From Polytrichum commune (lineage: Eukaryota > Streptophyta > Polytrichopsida > Polytrichales > Polytrichaceae), in NCBI GenBank assembly GCA_950295325.1, contig OX485803.1, positions 39,693,554 through 39,757,553 of the forward strand: 64,000 nt of DNA. The letters are read 5' to 3'. This document shows positions 35,513-47,339 of this stretch, one piece after another; position 1 is the stretch's first letter, and each line of letters starts with the position of its first letter. The translations under genes and the position numbers were made by a program. Under the pieces are notes generated by a model. The model had not been told where the DNA came from, ran no database searches, and was given only the letters and a program-made list of their open reading frames with translations.

Positions 35513-38500
35513 AAGGTGTGAACTTTTTGTACATATAGTCCTTTAAATTCATGTATCTATTGCCTATAGGATTATAGGGGGATGGGGAGCCTGTCATGAC
35601 GAGCACTTAAAAGTATCTCACAATGTCCATTAAAAACCAGTCTTGGACCATGTTGACCGTCCACATAGGGCACACTATGTTATTGGAGGTGGGGTTTGAG
35701 ATGTTCTTGGAGGGGCTATCATCCACCATGAGGGTTTGTCACAAGTAGGCCGCAAGTCGTAAGAACACCCTATCATATTGGGGTGTTAGTCATAGAATAT
35801 GGGTTTCAACTTTCAAGTAATGCTTGACGGGTGTTCCCGGGCTTCTTAACAACTCTCCCATCTGGGGCCAATAACAACCTACATGACTCATGCCCTAAGA
35901 CCATGCAAGGGGGCTTGATCCCCTTGAAGATGAACTCTACAATGGCGTGTGTGTTCTCTAATTTCATGGAGCTCCTTGTGGTAATGCACCATTTGGATTG
36001 TTCACTTTGAAGGAAACGGTGGAGTCCAGGCTGTAGCTAGACGAACTTGCTCTTGATGTACGTTGGGAGCCTATGGTAGTCCATGTTCTTGGGCAAAGAG
36101 AAGGGAACCATCGGGGGTATGGGATAATGCACACATTGAACCAGGATCCCGTTGAGGTCTAGATTCATGGATTGCCGCTTAATTATAGTGGTAGGGGTGG
36201 GCAAAATCGGGGGAGTGGCCACGCTATCCTCCATACCTTGGGAGCCCTTATCCATGGGATAAGCTTTGGGCCAACCAACCTAAACTCATTTTCAAACCCA
36301 AACTAGACATGGAGGATGGATCAACCCAACCTCATGCTTGAAATTCTGTAAGATGCTCAAGGGTTTGGGTTAGCCAACCCAAAATTCACTCTTAAATCCA
36401 TTTAAGATGAGCAATGGTTTAGGTAGGTCAACCCAAATCCACACCATCCTTTCATGTATGGTTGGTCGACAACATCTCATCCACATCTCAAACTTTGGGT
36501 TAGTTGTGTGTCATGAAGAATTTTGTTTCAAATACCTAAGTCCAAATTGAGATGCATAATATTTGTTAAGAATTTACAATGAAAAAACCTTGATTCACAA
36601 TAATAACGTATGCTAACATAATTCTTTGAATATATTCCCATGTTTCATTGTGGGCCTATTCCTTTTGGATCAGTTGACTCTATCTCTAGCTAAGTTTGAG
36701 TTGATTGCTGCAAAAAATCAATGGATAGAGTTCAAGAGTGTTTATTGTTTCAGCGAATTTGTGTGTAGGAATTTGTGATACAATGGAGGGGTTGAGTGGA
36801 AGAGTAGATTGATAATTTGAGGATGAGGGTGGTATGCTCTTTCGTTTTGAAGATGAACTGGACATCGTTGGGGAGGAAGAGATTGACCCGAATCTCAGTG
36901 ATTGACATTGGTCATATAGTTGATATAGTTTAATCCCATGTAAAGACTTGAGAATAGATATAATCTGATGGAGCCAGGCAAATTGGACTCCAAAACTTTA
37001 TGATGGAACTTTAACATGAGAATGAATGAATGTGTAATTTTTGCAATTGTTTGGATGCATAGAATACTGATAGTTGAACTTTGTAAATGAAATTGAGTGG
37101 AGTTGTGGTATGTGTAAAAGATAAGGCTTTGAGCATTGGGTTATGTGAGTGAACTTTTGAGGCTAAGCAAAGTAATTAGGGGCTGCTAAAATTAAAACTA
37201 ACCATAGTCAAATTAAATTGAGGTAACAATCATAGAGAAAGATTGAGTGGGAGAGTAAGGGCTATTGCCTTGAGTCTAAACCAAATGATTGTGATGATTA
37301 AGAGCTTGTTAATCAAAGATTGTGACAATCGAGGTGAGCATCAATTGATAAAGAAATTCTTGTGATAGGCCAAGGAAGAAGAAAATGAGTGAGAGATGGT
37401 AAGAACCATGTCAGTTGTGACAACATGACAACGAAGTTATGAGAACGGACAATAATGCAATAATCTAAGAGGGAGTTGTATGATGGTGCTTGGGAAAGAG
37501 ACATAAAAAATTATAAGAGCCAGAGTTAAATTTGAGTATGACATTCTTAAGCCTTGAGAGTTAATGTGAGTAGGATGAACTGTAGAAGATCAAGAGTTGT
37601 CGGGGTCCAAGTAGGGAGATTGACTCAAAGGAGAGGAATGAGATATAGATTCTCTAGTACTTGGAGTAGTTTGAATACTTTTATGGGCCATAAACATGAG
37701 CGACGAATTAAGTTTAAGAGACATGCAATGAGGAAGGCATCTTCCTGGTGGAGGAAGAAAGAGTACACTTAATGGCATGAGATGAGGAGATATTCCATGA
37801 AGGATAAAGGTGCACATTTGATTAATGAAGTGGTTCAGAGATGATTTAGTCTTAGCATAGGAATATAGAAAGCAAATATCCAAAGTGAAATTGAATGGAC
37901 GTGGTTGAAGGGCTTGAAATGGGCGTAGTTGGTATCAATGAGAGCAGTAGACCATAGCCAAACCTTAATCTAGAGATGAAACTTAGTCAGGTGAATGAAA
38001 GACATTATCAAAGGATAAGAATGCAATTGGGATATAGCCTAGTAGGTCTACTGCACCTTGCCAAAAAAAGATAAAGAGTTTGCATACAAGGATGATGAGA
38101 TTTAAATATATATCTGGGCAGGCTATAGGCTACCAAGAACGCTACCTTGAGAGAGGAAATACTTTAGCTCATCGAAGTAAGTTTGTGACCAGTGGAGATT
38201 ATTTGATTATCTAAATTAAGCTAAATCGTATGAACAAAGGATAAAGCCTATCTTGTTGATGCATTGTTATTGTGTTAAACCGAGGGTGATTCTTGTGGCA
38301 AGTTGTCAAGTCTATTAAAGATGAAGGTGGTCATTACAAATTATCAGGATTATCAGCCATTGACTACTTGCTATGCTTTTGAGCTTCACAACTAAAATAA
38401 AAGATGGAACTAGAGTGATAGGTGTTCACAACAAGACATGATCACACAAGGCTAAGAAAGCATCAATGAATTATAGGAGTGTGTGTTAGCTTAATGAAGA

Positions 38501-39212
38501 ATGTTTGAAGGAGTAAAATACATAGATTGTTATTAAAAACCTCAATCCAATGTGACATTAATCCTCAAAGACATTAGCTCAATCTTCCCTGAGACCTTGT
38601 ACCCTAGGTTGTGTTCATTGGGTTAATTTGAATGATAGCAAATTCTTAACTACAACTCTCAAAATTGGAATGGGTGAATTTCAAGGTAGTCCTCCTTAAT
38701 GAAACCATAGTTCCTATTGTGGAGGGTATTTATCGTAGTAGTCACCCACATGATTTTGTTGAACCACAACCCACTTGGCAATGAGGGTGTTGATGCTATC
38801 ATCTTTGAGTCATTTGTTCATTCCGAGGTGCGTCCCACTCAAAGGTTTTTGCTCCTTAGGTGGCCACTTTGAAATATCATGCTCTAGGGAGTTAGCTTGC
38901 GTGATGATGAGCAACGCCATATGCAAATCCAAACAACTCAAGCCAACATACAGTCACGCCAAGGCCTACAGAAGTACGATTCATAGGCACGTGTTCCTTA
39001 CACAGAGGAATGAGTGTAGACATCAAAAATTGTTTACAGAAGAGTCCATTAGAGAAGTGGCCACAAAGAATTGTTGCATTCACCATTGTTGTTAGTTGTT
39101 TCCATGGGAGAAGATAAAGGTTATTCGGGGGAAAACATGACACGGAGATTTTCACCCTAGATCTTAAAATAAGCTTGATGTTCACCCAATGGTACATGTG
39201 AAAGAGATAGGA
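35513..39212. other. Gene-poor stretch
   Basis: Minus-strand frames at 36,255-35,590 read partly protein-like (LHRFLQSEQSKWC, THAIVEFIFKGIKPPCMVLG) with several stops, so a decayed gene or transposon piece is possible, family unknown. From 36.5 to 39.2 kb nothing is supported. Confidence 0.35.
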
Positions 39213-39220
39213 TGTCAGAT

Positions 39221-39569
39221 CTCGGGGGGGGGGGGGTAGTCATTGGTTGGAGTAGCAATATACGTGCGAACAAATGATAGGGTATTTTAAAAACATGGGA
39301 GCTAAAAATTATAAATGGACTTAAGAGTAATATAGGGTATCAAAAATGACACTGGACATCTTTAAAGTACTATAGGGTATGGAATAATAGATAATTTGGA
39401 ATTATAAGTAATGCAAGCCATTTTTCTATTAACCCAAAGTAGAAATTTACATAATGATAGCATGTGAAAAAAAGAAGAGAATTGAAAGTAATACCCCCCT
39501 ATAAAATAGTGGTTGTTCGCACCTATATCCTTAACTTTTTAACACACTGCCCCCCCCCCCCCCCCCGAG
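39221..39569. mobile_element. 349-bp element with G/C-tract terminal repeats and 8-bp target duplication
   Basis: The left end reads CTCGGGGGGGGGGGGG (39,221-39,236) and the right end is a C-run followed by GAG (39,550-39,569), so the ends are inverted repeats. Both are directly flanked by TGTCAGAT (39,213-39,220 and 39,570-39,577), an 8-bp direct repeat typical of hAT-type insertion. The interior is AT-rich with three ATAGGGTA motifs and no coding frame. Homopolymer length may be affected by sequencing. Confidence 0.75.
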
Positions 39570-39577
39570 TGTCAGAT

Positions 39578-40399
39578 GACCACACTTGAAAGCATAGGTG
39601 TGTGTTGTACAACATGGTGCATCATACATGGTGTGTCAAGAGCTGAATTCTATAAACAAACGATTTATACCAAAGAAGGCCACAAGTCTTCTGACCATGA
39701 GAATGTGGGTTTCAAAAAAACCTAGAGAAACAACATGACAAGCAGTTGTTACTCTAGCGATCATTGTGCCCAATGCTGAGCAATGCCACACAAAACACAT
39801 ACACTCCCGACATGGTAGAAGGTTGTTGAGAAGAATCTTCCCCACATGAATTACTTTTTAATGTAAATGTGGTTGGTGAGAAGGTTGGTTTAGAGCAAAT
39901 TTTTTTTCCCAAATTGAGCGTGATTAAGAAAGCAAACTTCAGCAACTACATTACAAAAAAAAATCCGATTACAAGTTTGTTCAATGTCCCAAATGTGAGG
40001 CATTGAACTACCTTCGGGATGCACATATGATCAAGACCAAATCTTACACTGCACATCAATTAAAGTATTTTAAGCAAATGAACATGCAAAAGGCACATTG
40101 TAATGATTATTCAAACAAATAAAGTATTGTCCATCGCTAGGCCGTTGGAGGTCTTCACAGTCATCCATGACAAAATGGACCTTGCCAAAATATCCTCACC
40201 ATGTTTTTCACATCCAATCAAGGCTATAGATGGTCTCTTTACACTACTCATCACGGTTACATGTATGGTTCTTTCCAATGTCTTACAACAAGTTTTTTTG
40301 TTTTGTTTTGTGGGGTTCCACAACTTTATTTTTTTCATTAGCATACTTAAGAGCATAGTCGTAATCGATTTTGATTCCTTTCTTAACTTTGACTCTTTG
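39578..40399. other. Gene-free stretch left of the DUF7869 element
   Basis: No supported feature. The left border of the following element may lie here but I could not find its terminus. Confidence 0.4.
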
Positions 40400-41530
40400 G
40401 GTTGCTCTTGTAGGGATGATTGCTCATGGCCATGGTGATGTCAAGTATGTCCTTTATGCTCTTGATTTATATCTAGCGGATTTAAACCACATCATTAGGT
40501 CATTTGCAAAGTTTTTGCACGACTTGGAGAACTGCCTACATATTCTTTGAGATTGTTATTTCAAGAATATTAGGTCAACACCTCTATATGGAGTGTTGTT
40601 GGATGGAAAAGATGTATGTTTGGATTCATTGCCAGAACTCCCTAATGAGCTTGTGATTCGCCAAAAGTTGTCTTCACTATTTGGGTCCAACTGGACAATT
40701 ACACCAAGGACAATTAAAACAACTTTGTGGTTGCCTTTTGGTCATTGTTGGTTGCAAAAGGTATTTTCAAGGAGGTGTTTGTATCATTTCTTTTCGTGGG
40801 CAACACACATGGTGATATTGATGCATCTTTTAGGCGGTGGAGAGCATGAAGTTTCATGAAGAGGATTTCCCAACAATCCCACACTTGATGAAGTCGTACA
40901 TGGATTCAGACAACATTACGATATTCCACATATTCGTGAGGAGGTGCCTGACTTTAAAGCATTTATAAAACCTTACCTTTGGAGTGGAGCACACCGTCTA
41001 ATTGAGCACACGAAGGCTCAACAATTTGGGTTTACATGTGTGATGACAACCATCCGGCCGTGCGGTACAAATTATTGTGTTTAGCCCAAGATTAGAGCCC
41101 ATTAGAGGGTCTTCTTGTTTGGCGCATTCACGAGGTTGAAACGATGTTACTGGATGGGAAGCCCAAACCTTGCAAATCAATGCTCAAGAAGAATGTGAAG
41201 GCTATTATAAAGGACATAATAGGCTTCAACTAATATTAAAACGTTTGCGGGTAGTGGATGTTGGTGGATCATTTCACCACCAATGTGGAACTTGGATAGG
41301 CTATTGGACACATCTTTGTTTGGCTTTTACAAACCTTCACCAATATAGCCGCTCCCATACTTTGAGGCATGGTTTTTGGCCACAAAGTCGTATATATGTT
41401 TTTGCTTTGGAGGCTAGGTTTTTGGGCAATGAAGAGGTTTGTGGGGAGTTTGATGAGGACGACCATTACATTGGGCCCATTAGTAATCGTCCAAGAATCA
41501 TTCCCCGCCATCTTCCCATGTTGCAATGAA
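40400..41530 (+). pseudogene. DUF7869-type transposon-associated gene, degenerate
   Basis: From about 40,661 one frame reads PKVVFTIWVQLDN, a TAA at 40,715-40,717, NNFVVAFWSLLVAKGIFKEV, FVSFLFVGNTHGDIDASF. This corresponds to the LxxQLDN, KNxxxxAFLxLLVxxGxFKEV, SFLxVGHTHEDID pattern of DUF7869, a domain common in transposon-like genes of plants and algae. Downstream come FHEEDFPTIPHLMKSYMDSD, then LLDGKPKPCKSMLKKNVKAI and further C-terminal sequence, with frame changes and stops. The HTHEDID core reads NTHGDID here. The second half is repeated in inverted orientation at 19,320-20,690. I infer a decayed autonomous element; the superfamily is not certain. Confidence 0.65.
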
Positions 41531-43045
41531 TTGTCATGAAGGTTATATGCTCTTTTGCATCACGGAGATGAGGCATATGCTAAACCGGTTTGGGTGGCAA
41601 GAGCTTTGTCTCAACCAAATCTTGTAACTTCTAGTCCTCATTTCCAACAAATTCATCAATAAAATTTAGATGGAGTACTACTAACCAAAAGCACGGAATG
41701 AAGATGTGATTTGTCATTACACAAGTTGAGACATAAATCATGGAGGGTGGATTCTAAGCATCATCCAAGTGGGATAGACACAAATTTCATATTTATAACA
41801 TGCTCCCACTGCAGAATTGTAGTAGGTCACTATCCATCCCTCAAAAGTATATAACATTTGCAAAAGACAATCTCTTTGGTCTGGCAAGTGAATCATGCCA
41901 ATGAGAACTTGGTAGAAGTCAAGTTGTTTGGTTGTGAACAACCACCAATAATTTCCAATATTTTGTACTTGATCTAATATTATATAGCATATTTGATATT
42001 ATAGTAAACTACTAGTAAGTATGTGTGCATTGAGGGTTATGTACAATATACCATTGGACTAGACTTTGGTTACTTACGCATCCAATCATGTTTGGTTTTG
42101 GATGAATATCCATATAGAATACCCAATAAATGTATTAAATATTATATAGTTTTATGGGACAAAAAATTCCTACGTTGGAATCAATATGCATTTATTACAT
42201 TATGGTTTTGTAGGCTAAAGTGTTAAGGTTTTGTTCTATATGCTTAAAATAGAATACACTTCTTTGAGATATTTATGAGATAGGTTTCAAGTGCTCTACC
42301 CAATATGCTTGTATTGGCCAACCATTACCTCTAGAATTGGGCTATGGGGTGGAAGCATGGTGAAGTGGACAATTCTTGATCCTTGCCTAGTGTTAAGTGA
42401 AAGTGAATCAAACCTATACACTAACATTGAATTTTGTAAAGAAAAAGTCATAAACAACTTAAAGACATATTGATTTACACTGCCAAGCAATTTATAATGA
42501 TAATAACAACTCCAAGAAAATGTTGTGCAAGAAGACAATGCAAGTGTTGTGCAAGTAGATGATATTGAACAACTAACTGTCTAAAATTTGTTTACAATAA
42601 AGATATAATTACATTAAATTGATGGTTTTCTACAAAGTTTTGTGATGATGCCCTCAAATAGATAATGAATTCAAGGAATATGGAAAAATCCAACTTCAAA
42701 TATTTAAGGTCATGAAAGCTACTTCCAAAACCATATTCAATCATTTACTTTTAATGACAAGTTTTGAAGATCTCAACTTGATATTCTACACTTGAGTATT
42801 TAACATAACAATAGAGATCATCATGAAAATAATTATAGTTTAAATAACACTTTGTTACTTTTAAGCCTTTGACCAAAAACATTATGGTTTTGGTATACCG
42901 GAGCACTCTTTTGGTCCACTTTACCATGCTTGCACCACTATGTATTTCTTGTTGATATACCATAGCCTATTTTTAGGGAAACTTCATGTTGTTGTCATCC
43001 ATATATTAATATAAGACAGTGGAAAGTCTCAAATTACCTAACATA
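41130..43045 (+). repeat. DUF7869 element 3' region, plus-strand copy (pairs with 19,320-20,690)
   Basis: Colinear with the reverse complement of 19,320-20,690: AAGCCCAAACCTTGCAAA, GGCTATTGGACA, TTGTGAACAACCACCAATAA, GATATTATAGTAAACTACTAG, TCAAGTGCTCTACCCAATAT, and after the 592-bp insertion TTCATGTTGTTGTCATCCAT. The two copies lie about 21 kb apart and are mutually inverted. Confidence 0.85.
42346..42937. mobile_element. 592-bp non-autonomous element with terminal inverted repeats
   Basis: The ends carry AAGCATGGTGAAGTGGAC (left) and, reverse-complemented, AAGCATGGTAAAGTGGAC (right). CTAT flanks it on both sides (42,342-42,345 and 42,938-42,941) and occurs once in the paralogous empty site near 19,430. 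There is no significant open frame. A short TAT/CTAT duplication would fit PIF/Harbinger-type or related elements, but the superfamily is not established. Confidence 0.8.
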
Positions 43046-46000
43046 GAGTTAAGTAAAAAAAATGTGATATGTAGTATTGGTGATAAGTGTACAAGTTATA
43101 TAAGAATTTGGGTCAATTATACAAATGGCCTTATCAACTAAAATGAGCCAATTGGGCCATTATGAGACAATCCGTACCATCATAATTGATGAGATCTTCC
43201 ATATTATAATTGATTATTTGTATGGTTTTATAAACATGTGTGGGTGTATTGGAATGGTTGAGTTGTATTTTAAGAACCCTCAATGGGTATTCTCTCGTAC
43301 CAACTAGCAATCATTATGTTCCCATCACGTTCCTTACATTAAATTGAGTGGACCGATTGGCTCATTTTAGTTGATAAGACCATACAAGCTCAATTTATTG
43401 ATAATTCTCTTAAAAAATGTATGTTCTAACTAAAAGAATGCATTCAATAAATGAATTAGTTTTATATGGGATCATTTTTTAAATTTAAAGCTAAAACTTA
43501 GAAAAATAAATCTTCAACACATTTGTAAGACATCTTGAACTGGTAAGGAAGTGTGTGAATGAACACACAACCCCTCCAACAAACTTTGCTTACAGGGGGT
43601 GTCACATGGATTGAATTAAGGACCACTTCACACATGAGCCACAAGCCATGACCATGAAATTGTGATAACCCAAAAGAAAGTGTCCAAAGGCCGTCCCAAG
43701 AAACCTCCAAAATCATATAGTGTGATCCATTGGATGCCATGTAGGAATCCATGTAGACTTTACATCCATCTTGCATTCACATACTCCATTGGTCCCTCAA
43801 ACGTAGTGTGAAGCCAACTTGAACCGGCTACGCCTTTTCCACCAATGAGAGTGGTTGAAGTGTAATGGTCACGGGCTCTCAGTCTCGTGTGCGAAGTGGC
43901 CCTTAACCCCCCCCCCAAAAAAAGGGTCTCTCCCTTTCTCACCTTCCTCCTACCCTTACCACTTCTCTCGTCCTCAGGATCCAAACCCTAATCCAAACCC
44001 TAATCCAAACAGAATCTCCATCAAGCTCAATCACTCAAGCACACAAAGCATTCAAGCTCATATTGTAGAAAACATTTAATATGCTAAATCATACTTGGGT
44101 GTCTCAACAATCAAATGTATTCCGTTTTACTATTGCATAATGGATTTACACGCCTAAATAGCAACTTGCAATATCAAACCACTTCCAAGTCAATCAATTT
44201 TCAAATTTAAAATAAAGTCTCGAACGTTTCGTACAAGGGAATGCCCTACGGGGAATGCAATTTGGAATTTGAGGGCACTTGTGCAAGGTCAGGAGTCCAA
44301 GGACACATGCCCTTAAATTCCAGAATCACAACTCCAATTGACATTCCTCTACACCAAATCCATGTACAACAGTCATTATGAGAGTGAGAGAGTGAGTGAG
44401 AGAGAGAGAGAACCACATGGTTGTGCATGCATCATGATGTACTTTTGTTGGGCACTTGTAGTATTGGATTTATTTCTTAAAATCGGAACTTGGATGCATA
44501 CGGCATTTTGGACATGTTGGGTCATGAGGGTTGGACTCTTCATATCACACATGAACTAATGTGAGTGTAAGAAGGGATATTATTTGGGGCATTGGCATCC
44601 ATAGTACACATTCACAATGAATATTATTTTTCTTCTCCATTATGTATAATTACATAGTCTATTAAGAATCTTGATGTCAAGGTAGATGTACTACAGGGGC
44701 CCCTAAGGTTAAGAGAACAAATTGACAACAAATGTGTTAGTTTCATCTAATTTACTTCTTCATTCTATGTCGTCTCATGATAATAGTCCTTAATGTTTGC
44801 TACGTCCACTATTGTTATGGATAGCAATTGGGCTTTAGATTTTTGCAATATATAGGCTATTGGAGCACTCACAGGTTCCCCTAAATTTTCTCTCCAGCTT
44901 GCAGCTATGTTATTGTTCTCTTGTTTTTTTTTTTTGATGCAAGCATTGACTTACATGCTATGGATTAAACTATGTGCAATGACTTTGTGATTGGAATGTG
45001 GAAGTGGATTTTATATGTAATAAATTCTTTTTTAAGTCATGATTTATATGTTGTGTGTATAACATGGAGGCGCTTATTACATTAAATTGAATGACTTAGT
45101 ATAAATACAAGTCATCATGGTTTCTAACATACCATTAGTATGTATACATTATTTTTCTCTGTAAACTTCGCATATCTAGGGAGTTAGCTTTCATATTGTC
45201 TCACGCATGTCACTTAGGTTTTCAATGAAGGCTCCAACCCCTAAGTCATATTACATGGAGGGGGGGAGGGGGGGGGTTCATGCTTCATACCACATGCAAA
45301 CTAGAGTAAGTGTGAAAATGAATATTATATGAGGCATTCCCATTTACAATATACATAGGGGGAAGGTATTGTACTCCTCCAATATATGCCATTAAAATGG
45401 CTATGAATAATTTTGAATTGAAGATGGAAATGCAAAAAGGGGCCCTAAGATTTACAAATGCATTTCACAATATTCATGTTGGTTTTATCCAGTTTGCGTT
45501 TTCTTCCATTGTTGTTATTGTGTTGGCTTCAATACATTGGCTTTCATGTGATATTGTACTTTATTCCTCGATCACCCGCAAACATCAACTTATGTTTCAT
45601 GTGCTCCTAGAGAACCTCCCCTTGTATTGGGTCTCCTCCACTTTTTGCTCTAGACCATTTACCTTTTTATTGATTCAATCATATGTTTGCTTGTTGTTTT
45701 CCTTGCAATTCTTGCTTTAGGTTTTCTTTCACCAAGCATCTACTTCTTTCTCGGGTGAGTATGCATTTTTCCAAAAATGCATGTATGCCTTTCTTGGCTT
45801 GTGTTTATTTCGGGTGTTCACACACTTTCAAGGATTTGCCTCAAGGAGGGCACTAGCAAAAGAAAAAAGGAACTACGTGCAATAAATTATAGGTTTTCAA
45901 ATAGTAATTGTGGGTACAATTTGTAAAAGATTTACATGTAATATAGGGTGCTCTAGGTGTGTGAAACATGATTATATGTAATATAGCACATCATAAAATT

Positions 46001-46193
46001 ATCTAAGTGGCGCATATAAAATACCACAAATATAAAGGGCTAGATATGAAAAATCTTATACCTTTGCACTTCAATTATGGAAGGTGGATAAAATCGCTTG
46101 TGAGATGTTGCTTAGGGTGTCAAGGGGATTGAGCCCTTGTCACCCCACTTCCTAATCTTTGATCCTGAAACCTACCGTCCTCTTTGTCACATA
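43046..46193. other. Gene-free stretch left of the CACTA element
   Basis: A GA microsatellite lies near 44,397-44,411 and a G-tract near 45,258-45,276. No gene is supported. Confidence 0.5.
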
Positions 46194-46205
46194 CACTAGA
46201 AGAAT
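46194..46205 (+). repeat. CACTA left terminal inverted repeat
   Basis: CACTAGAAGAAT, preceded by the target duplication ATA. Beyond 12 bp the two ends diverge (CC here, TT at the other end). Confidence 0.95.
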
Positions 46206-47339
46206 CCTTGTCCATTCCGACCATGCTATCAATGACTATTTGTCCTAAACAACTTATTAAATGACTATGGCGCAAACCGGGTTCACATGTGCTGACGTGT
46301 CTAACATGGTTGTCATTTTTAAGTCATTCAATTGACTCATTGATGAACTATGTTGAAGACCTCACAACATAGTCATTTTCTGTCCAACGTTCATCATCCA
46401 CTCCATCCACTCGTGTATGACTTGGATATGGGATCATGACCTAGTTATTCATAAGTCATTCTTTTGTTGTCATTCACCGACGATGTCTAAACTATCACTT
46501 TATATTAACATTCATTTCTTACGTGGCATTTAGGGCTATTGAATGATGTGGAAAATAGGAAATCTTATATGAGCAACGTGGACAGTAACAATGACGTGTC
46601 ATAATAATGACTGTTGTGACAACGTCAATGACTCTCAGAGGTTTAGGGTGATGAGGTGGCATAGACTCCTCCACTCTATACCCAATACTAGTTGTTTCCG
46701 TCTCGTTTTCATGTTGTTCTTGTATATGTGGCATGAAGTTTTTTACATACTATGACAAGTCATTATTAAACATGCTACCAGATTGCAAAATACTTTTATT
46801 TTAAGTGTGGATTAATTCCTTCCTACTATGCCAACGACCTCCAAATGGCACGAAACTTTTTGAGCATACTACTAGTAAAAATACGAATATCCTATAAGGA
46901 AAAATATTTGACGTGCCTCATTAATTGGGCTACTCTTGAATTAGGATTATGGATCAATTTATTTAGGGTTTAATTAGGGTGGACTTAGGGAGGGTGTGAA
47001 TATCATTTGTAGCATTTGATATCGTGTATGTTTTAATCATTCATACACACATGGCGTGGTGTGTAGAACATCAATAACCTTCATGGGTCAAGGGTGAGCG
47101 TAAAGATTGCTTCTACATAACAATTTAGTATCCCAACCGAATTGAAGATTAACTCATTAGTCTTATATTCCATGCCACGTAATCAATGTTATCACTAGGA
47201 ATAGTGTTGTCGCAATAACGTCATAATACTGACATATTTGACTCATTGTGTAGTCATACACGGCTACTGCAATTTCTAAGTCATTGTTGAGGATGATAGC
47301 ACAAAAACTACTGTAGCCCATACAAAATATAATGTCAAC
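46206..47339. repeat. CACTA left subterminal region
   Basis: Contains repeated AGTCATT / AATGACT words (for example near 46,230, 46,260, 46,320, 46,370, 46,460, 46,620, 47,280) and several ACGTGGC/GACGTGTC-type words. In En/Spm, such subterminal repeats bind the TNPA protein; here that role is inferred. Confidence 0.7.
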
